The translations under genes were made by a program, and so were the position numbers. Shown in pieces: positions 60,053 to 64,000 of a stretch of 64,000 bases of DNA; position 1 is the first letter of the stretch; every line of letters starts with the position of its first letter. Origin of the DNA: Campylobacter concisus (GTDB lineage: Bacteria; Campylobacterota; Campylobacteria; Campylobacterales; Campylobacteraceae); NCBI RefSeq assembly GCF_001891085.1, contig NZ_JXUP01000001.1:248001-312000 (forward strand), read 5' to 3'. Under the pieces are notes generated by a model. The model worked only from the letters and a program-made list of their open reading frames with translations, did no database searches and was not told where the DNA came from.

Positions 60053-61511
60053 TTTTTATATTACCCTTTAATACACCATATATTCTTTTTGCTATACAAA
60101 AAAGCCCAATACCTTTTAAAAAAATTATTAATTTTGCCCTAGCCTTTATATTTATATAGAATAAGTCCTGTTTGATTCCATTTATTAGTTTCTTTAAATT
60201 ATTATTTTCTATCAAAGCTTCCATTATTTTACAATCATTTATATCCTTTTTTTCATGGCGATTTTTTTTCATTTTATATAATTGAGCAAATGATACAAAT
60301 TTTAAACCATTAAAATAAAAATAATTTGCTGGATTGTAAATAATATCGCTTTTTTCTTTTTTATGATACATCAATTCTTCATCGTGGGCTTCAAATTCCT
60401 TATTCTCAATTTTTATGCTTGAAAAATAATCTATATCACGAGATTCTCTTAACCCATAAACGGATAAGATTATGCTGCCATCCAACACTACATCATCAGT
60501 ATTAAGTTTATTATCCACTATAAACTTCTTAAATTTATCTATATTTCTGTGAGTGGCAATATATTTATTTGGTTTTGCATAGTTTAAAAAGTGAATACTG
60601 TTATCATTTAAAACTATATGTGATGCTCTTATAGCTTCTTCTTTAGTGTCAGTTATATGTATAGAATGTTTTCCAATATCAAAAATATTTCTTATTTTAT
60701 CTTTTATTTTTAATACATTATTTAAACTATCTTCTTGAAACACCACAATTCTTACCGGATTAAAATTAGTAAAACACTCTATAAGCTTGCCTTTGGACCC
60801 ACTAAAATTATCCTCTACTCTACCCAACCACTCTTCTCCATAATATATTTGAGAAAGTAAATTGTGCGCACCATTTGGATTAAGTTTTATCTCTTTTTTA
60901 TATACTATTCTTGGAACTATTTCTTCTATTTCTTCGTCATGTCCTTGTGCCGTAGGCCATATAAAGGCAATGTATGTATTGTTAGCATATTCTATAAATT
61001 TAGTAACTACAGCATCTAAGATTTCATTCGACACATTTCGCTCATAGAAAAATTTATAGTTATAAATATGGTCTGCAGTCTCTATTTGCACACATCCAAC
61101 ATCTATATCCATATATATAGCACTAGAAACCCTATGTGCTCCATTTGCTATAGACTTATTTTTTGAAAGTGGCACAATAGTTTTACGACAGTCAAATCCA
61201 TTTTTCTTAATACACTCAAAAGTAACATCAAATTCTTTTATGAAAGAATTAATACCATTTTTGTTTTTATTACCAAACTCAGTAAAATTCCCCAAACTAA
61301 ACGCACGTATATGCTCTTCATAAACTTTTTTTGCAAAAGCACTATCCTTATTTATCATATCAAGGTATAAAAGTTTAAAGGCTAGGTCCAATCTAGTATG
61401 AGTTAATAAATTTATAGCTTTTATTGTTTTAATTTCATAATAATCCTTGATTAGATCTCCTTGAAAATGTGGCTCAATTAGTTTTTTAAGATCATTTATA
61501 GCAATATTCAT
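60039..61511 (-). CDS. ParB-like plus nucleotidyltransferase-like protein
   Basis: 490 residues, soluble. Residues 112-135 read VPLSKNKSIANGAHRVSSAI, the pattern of the ParB/sulfiredoxin fold (PL....I.dG.HR..A). Residues 342-362 read VVLDGSIILSVYGLRESRDI then DYF, close to the GS...G.R...DID site of MNT/AbiEii-type nucleotidyltransferases, and residues ~420-450 have FVSFAQLYKMKKNRHEKKDI, like the lK..R..KD..D helix of those enzymes. The part between (140-320) is unrecognised. It overlaps the sulfotransferase-like gene by 20 bases and the GT2 gene by 14. Function unknown; a nucleotidyl- or phospho-transfer step on a glycan is one inference. Confidence 0.75.
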   Translation of the reverse strand: MNIAINDLKKLIEPHFQGDLIKDYYEIKTIKAINLLTHTRLDLAFKLLYLDMINKDSAFAKKVYEEHIRAFSLGNFTEFGNKNKNGINSFIKEFDVTFECIKKNGFDCRKTIVPLSKNKSIANGAHRVSSAIYMDIDVGCVQIETADHIYNYKFFYERNVSNEILDAVVTKFIEYANNTYIAFIWPTAQGHDEEIEEIVPRIVYKKEIKLNPNGAHNLLSQIYYGEEWLGRVEDNFSGSKGKLIECFTNFNPVRIVVFQEDSLNNVLKIKDKIRNIFDIGKHSIHITDTKEEAIRASHIVLNDNSIHFLNYAKPNKYIATHRNIDKFKKFIVDNKLNTDDVVLDGSIILSVYGLRESRDIDYFSSIKIENKEFEAHDEELMYHKKEKSDIIYNPANYFYFNGLKFVSFAQLYKMKKNRHEKKDINDCKIMEALIENNNLKKLINGIKQDLFYINIKARAKLIIFLKGIGLFCIAKRIYGVLKGNIKNDRH

Positions 61512-62499
61512 TTAAATGCTCCCTAATAATCTCTACTTCTTTTTTATATTTGGGATATTTTTCCCAAAGTCTAGTCCAATTTTTAGATACATCTGGATTA
61601 AAATATTGTCTTTTTTTTATATGTTCTTCTTCTGCTAAACCTAGAAAATTATACAAACGCTCTAATGACTTATCATACTCGTATATAAGTTCTTCTATCA
61701 TCATATAAACTACATTATCATTTTTTTTCTCTGTTTTTATATGTTCCCTCATTGTCTTATACCAATTTATATATTCATATATATTAGTTGTGTCGCAGAT
61801 ATAAGATGCGCCATTCCAGTGCGTCTCATTCAACAAAAAAAGATCCCTTGGATCACGATCTACTACAATTACTTTTAAATTATCAACATAGTTAAAATAT
61901 CTATTAGTATTAATAGACGGCACCAATTGATCTATGGCAATAAATTTATATTTATTATCTGTATCCAATAAACTAAAAAGTTTGCTAGTATACTTTTTAG
62001 TTTCGATATAAAATCTGTTTTTATCTGGAATAGAATAATATTTATCAATCAGACGTATCTTTGGTGAAAATTCAAACGTATCTTTTTTTAATATTTTTTT
62101 TATCCCAAGCTGCATAATCGGATAAATTTTAAAGTACCATAGTTTCAAAAAACTATTACTTACTTCATAATCACTCAATGCTTTCCTAAATCTTGCATCA
62201 ACTAAAGAATTAATATATTCATTTGAATATTTAATAAAATTTTCACCAAAAAATTTATTATAAAAAGCACTATGGGTTTTTATATATTTAATAAATTTGC
62301 TGATTGCCATACTAACTTTAGATCTATGATTCCCATCTATTAAATAATACTCTAGATCAGATACCCCATCATAGTCTTGCAAGAACCAAAATTCAGCATC
62401 ACCCATAGAAATTCCAGAATCAAACTCTTTAAGTAGATCAGTTATGGCACTACTGCCCGTACCACCATAGCCAGTAGAGGTAATTATTTGTTTATGCAT
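61492..62499 (-). CDS. Sulfotransferase-like P-loop protein
   Basis: 335 residues, soluble. The N terminus ITSTGYGGTGSSAITDLLKE is a 5'-phosphosulfate-loop-like motif, and VIVVDRDPRDLFLLNE near residue 210 matches the 3'-phosphate motif (R.PRD) of sulfotransferases that use PAPS. The C-terminal helix pair around DKSLERLYNFLGLAEEEH resembles the usual end of the fold. A role in sulfating a surface sugar is plausible from its place in the glycan operon. A kinase-like P-loop function cannot be excluded. It overlaps the upstream GT4 by 8 bases. Confidence 0.75.
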   Translation of the reverse strand: MHKQIITSTGYGGTGSSAITDLLKEFDSGISMGDAEFWFLQDYDGVSDLEYYLIDGNHRSKVSMAISKFIKYIKTHSAFYNKFFGENFIKYSNEYINSLVDARFRKALSDYEVSNSFLKLWYFKIYPIMQLGIKKILKKDTFEFSPKIRLIDKYYSIPDKNRFYIETKKYTSKLFSLLDTDNKYKFIAIDQLVPSINTNRYFNYVDNLKVIVVDRDPRDLFLLNETHWNGASYICDTTNIYEYINWYKTMREHIKTEKKNDNVVYMMIEELIYEYDKSLERLYNFLGLAEEEHIKKRQYFNPDVSKNWTRLWEKYPKYKKEVEIIREHLNEYCYK

Positions 62500-63619
62500 T
62501 ATTCTTTCCTAAAATTGGCTTCCATTTAGGTGATATATTTTCTATATGAAATTTCTTTGCATACTCTTTAGACATTTTTCCAAACTCTAGTCTAAGATTA
62601 AAATCATCTATCAATTTCTTTAAATTTGTCGATAAAGTAGCAATATCTCCAGTGCGACACACTAGTCCATTTTTGCCATGTTTGACTAAAAATTTAGCTC
62701 CGACATTATCAAAGGCTACTATGGGCAAGCCACACTCCATGGCCTCTATTACAACCATACCATAGCCTTCTTCTATGGAAGACATTACATAAATTGAACT
62801 ATCAATATAGTATTGTTTAATATCGAATTGCTGTGGTATAAATTCAATATTTCTTGTATCAAGCTCTTCACATATTCTTTTGAGATTATCTTCTTCCTGT
62901 CCGCTGCCGATAATCCTCAGTCTCCACCCTCCAACATCATCACAAATTAATTTCCATGATTTTATCAATAAATCAAATCCTTTCACTTTGTCAAGTCTTC
63001 CTACAGCTAAAACATTTTTTTGCATCAAATTACTAGGATTTTTAACATAAAAAGTGACTGGATTTGGTATATACACTATTTTACTTGCGATCTCTTGCCA
63101 ATAATCTTTAAAAATTTTATCAATTATTTTTCTTTTAAATGTTTTCTTAACGGTAGAACTATCAAAACTATCGTAATCATTATGTAATGCAATAACATTA
63201 TCAAACGTACAAGCTATCATATAATTTTTAAAATTATCATACAGTGTTATAAAATCACTACTTCCACCATGAGCAAAATAAACCAATTTTATACTTTTAT
63301 CTATCAAACCTATTTTTTTGAGTAAATACAGGTATGGTATATATAGGGCTTTGTTGTAAATGTGTATTTCATTTTTTCTTTTATCTATAAATTTAAATAT
63401 TTTAAAAAAAGTCCTAGTTCTCGACCGTTGTTGAAATTTATCAATACCCAAGATGGAATATTTAACTTTTTTATTAAAATCATAGAAAAGAGATACATCA
63501 ATATTAGATACTATCTCTACATCGTAGCCTTTATCTATAAAATGATTACTCCATAAATTGATAACTCTAGCTGGTCCACCAGCTTGCATTGTAGAGTTTA
63601 AAAAAACTATTTTCTTCAT
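62492..63619 (-). CDS. GT4 family glycosyltransferase
   Basis: 375 residues from the ATG at 63619; the frame extends 13 codons further but this start matches the family (KKIVFLNSTMQAGGPARVIN). GT-B features: GGPARVINLWSNHF near the start, VLAVGRLDKVKGFDLLIKSW, and donor site SSIEEGYGMVVIEAMECGLPIVAFD with the E.......E pair, in the C-terminal half. It probably adds a hexose or related sugar to the glycan. Start codon follows AGGCAAATA. It lies 7 bases after a 38-codon frame. Confidence 0.9.
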   Translation of the reverse strand: MKKIVFLNSTMQAGGPARVINLWSNHFIDKGYDVEIVSNIDVSLFYDFNKKVKYSILGIDKFQQRSRTRTFFKIFKFIDKRKNEIHIYNKALYIPYLYLLKKIGLIDKSIKLVYFAHGGSSDFITLYDNFKNYMIACTFDNVIALHNDYDSFDSSTVKKTFKRKIIDKIFKDYWQEIASKIVYIPNPVTFYVKNPSNLMQKNVLAVGRLDKVKGFDLLIKSWKLICDDVGGWRLRIIGSGQEEDNLKRICEELDTRNIEFIPQQFDIKQYYIDSSIYVMSSIEEGYGMVVIEAMECGLPIVAFDNVGAKFLVKHGKNGLVCRTGDIATLSTNLKKLIDDFNLRLEFGKMSKEYAKKFHIENISPKWKPILGKNNA

Positions 63620-63626
63620 TATTTGC

Positions 63627-63743
63627 CTAGTATTTTTTGACAGTTGCAAGCAAACCAAAATGATCTAAAATATTTCTAATTCCATTTTCAAGAAGGAATA
63701 AAACATTTTTAGCTTTTATTTGAAACGAATTAAATTCTTTCAT
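63627..63743 (-). CDS. Possible 38-codon gene or gene tail in glycan locus
   Basis: An ATG-initiated frame of 38 residues (MKEFNSFQIKAKNVLFLLEN, then GIRNILDHFGLLATVKKY) between the 76-residue piece and the GT4 gene. It is amphipathic and basic. It resembles the C-terminal tails seen on glycan-locus proteins more than a free protein. The ribosome site is weak (GGTAGAAA). It may be translated by coupling or be a leftover of a deletion. Confidence 0.35.
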   Translation of the reverse strand: MKEFNSFQIKAKNVLFLLENGIRNILDHFGLLATVKKY

Positions 63744-63758
63744 TTTCTACCATCATTT

Positions 63759-63989
63759 TTAAATCTGCCGATTAACAAATCCTATCCTAATCTTTTTGAA
63801 AATTAATTTTAATAAATCAATAAAATTATCTATTAAAACAAATAGATTTTTTAGAACTATTTTTCCGTCTGCTATCTCTATATCATTAGCAATATTATAT
63901 GTATGAAAAGCTATATAGCCTTTTGGTGGATAAATCATTTTAGATACTTCTTCTTCATATTCTGTGTCGGTTATTTTATTGACTTTCAT
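63759..63989 (-). CDS. Partial protein of glycan locus, continues past window
   Basis: At least 76 residues on the minus strand; the frame is open to the window edge at 64000 and no ribosome site precedes the ATG at 63989, so this is probably the C-terminal end of a larger protein. Readable pieces are ITDTEYEEEVSKMIYPPKGY and IAFHTYNIANDIEIADGKIV, followed by a hydrophobic helix and a basic tail. Family not recognised. Confidence 0.45.
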   Translation of the reverse strand: MKVNKITDTEYEEEVSKMIYPPKGYIAFHTYNIANDIEIADGKIVLKNLFVLIDNFIDLLKLIFKKIRIGFVNRQI

Positions 63990-64000
63990 AAAATTAATTT

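Noticed and set aside
56928-64000. Search for poly-G/C phase-variation tracts in the glycan locus
   Set aside because: No run of seven or more G or C is seen; only A/T runs typical of the base composition.

Overview
The window looks like chromosome of a Campylobacter close to C. concisus, C. curvus or C. showae (an inference from gene content and order, not a database match). DNA is low in G+C, with AAATTT-rich codon use. The block terC-purN-nnr-comM-def-clpP-tig / folE-fliI matches what I recall of C. jejuni, and thrS-infC, the lone znuA-C cluster and a PflA-like flagellar gene also fit Campylobacterota.

Layout. 0-2.6 kb: 3' part of a TPR/solenoid gene (probable pflA). 2.9-4.1 kb: minus-strand cluster of eleven tRNA genes with at least two strong promoters; one Glu-like gene has an irregular anticodon arm. 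4.5-12.2 kb: minus-strand housekeeping run (TerC protein, purN, nnr, comM, def, a degenerate GGDEF protein, clpP, tig). 12.4-14.2 kb: folE-fliI on plus. 14.2-15.4 kb: decayed DNA. 15.4-21.3 kb: AAA ATPase, acyl-CoA ligase, FadL-type porin, nfo, lipoprotein (minus). 21.4-25.0 kb: tRNA-Glu, mntP, DUF4197 protein, EamA transporter, methyltransferase, thioesterase. 25.0-29.5 kb: a zinc-uptake module, with a Zur-like repressor divergent from znuA, a DUF1007/NicO-type membrane protein, znuC and znuB. 29.5-36.4 kb: MATE transporter, lone pseudopilin, dihaem peroxidase coupled to a PAS-GGDEF-EAL protein, xth, dgkA and a small winged-helix protein. 36.4-43.8 kb: flavocytochrome-c remnant, mop, prfA, rpsT, glmM, lspA, TM2 protein, hemJ, exported protein, accC. 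43.8-48.0 kb: accessory zone with a decayed gene, an intact SUKH-family gene, gdhA of higher G+C, then a decayed second SUKH copy. 48.0-56.2 kb: infC/thrS, YbaK-like editing protein, ung, small exported protein, NimA-like protein, rarA, a broken immunity-like gene and an alanine/glycine symporter. 56.3 kb: tRNA-Val(GAC). 56.9-64.0 kb: very AT-rich, tightly overlapping minus-strand glycan locus (two GT4, two GT2, a sulfotransferase-like protein, a 490-residue ParB-like/nucleotidyltransferase-like protein) that runs off the window.

How the genes work together. Three units read as functional modules. The first is zinc acquisition: regulator, 17-bp palindrome, His-rich ZnuA, membrane protein, ZnuC and ZnuB. 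The second is a haem peroxidase translationally coupled to a c-di-GMP signalling protein. The third is a surface-glycan cassette whose sulfotransferase-like and NTase-like members suggest an unusual decoration. Between the housekeeping blocks lie several broken genes, two of which resemble immunity genes of polymorphic toxin systems; no toxin gene is visible. The best candidates for undescribed biology are the 490-residue glycan-locus protein with its sulfotransferase-like partner, the zinc module with its operator, and the SUKH duplication around gdhA.
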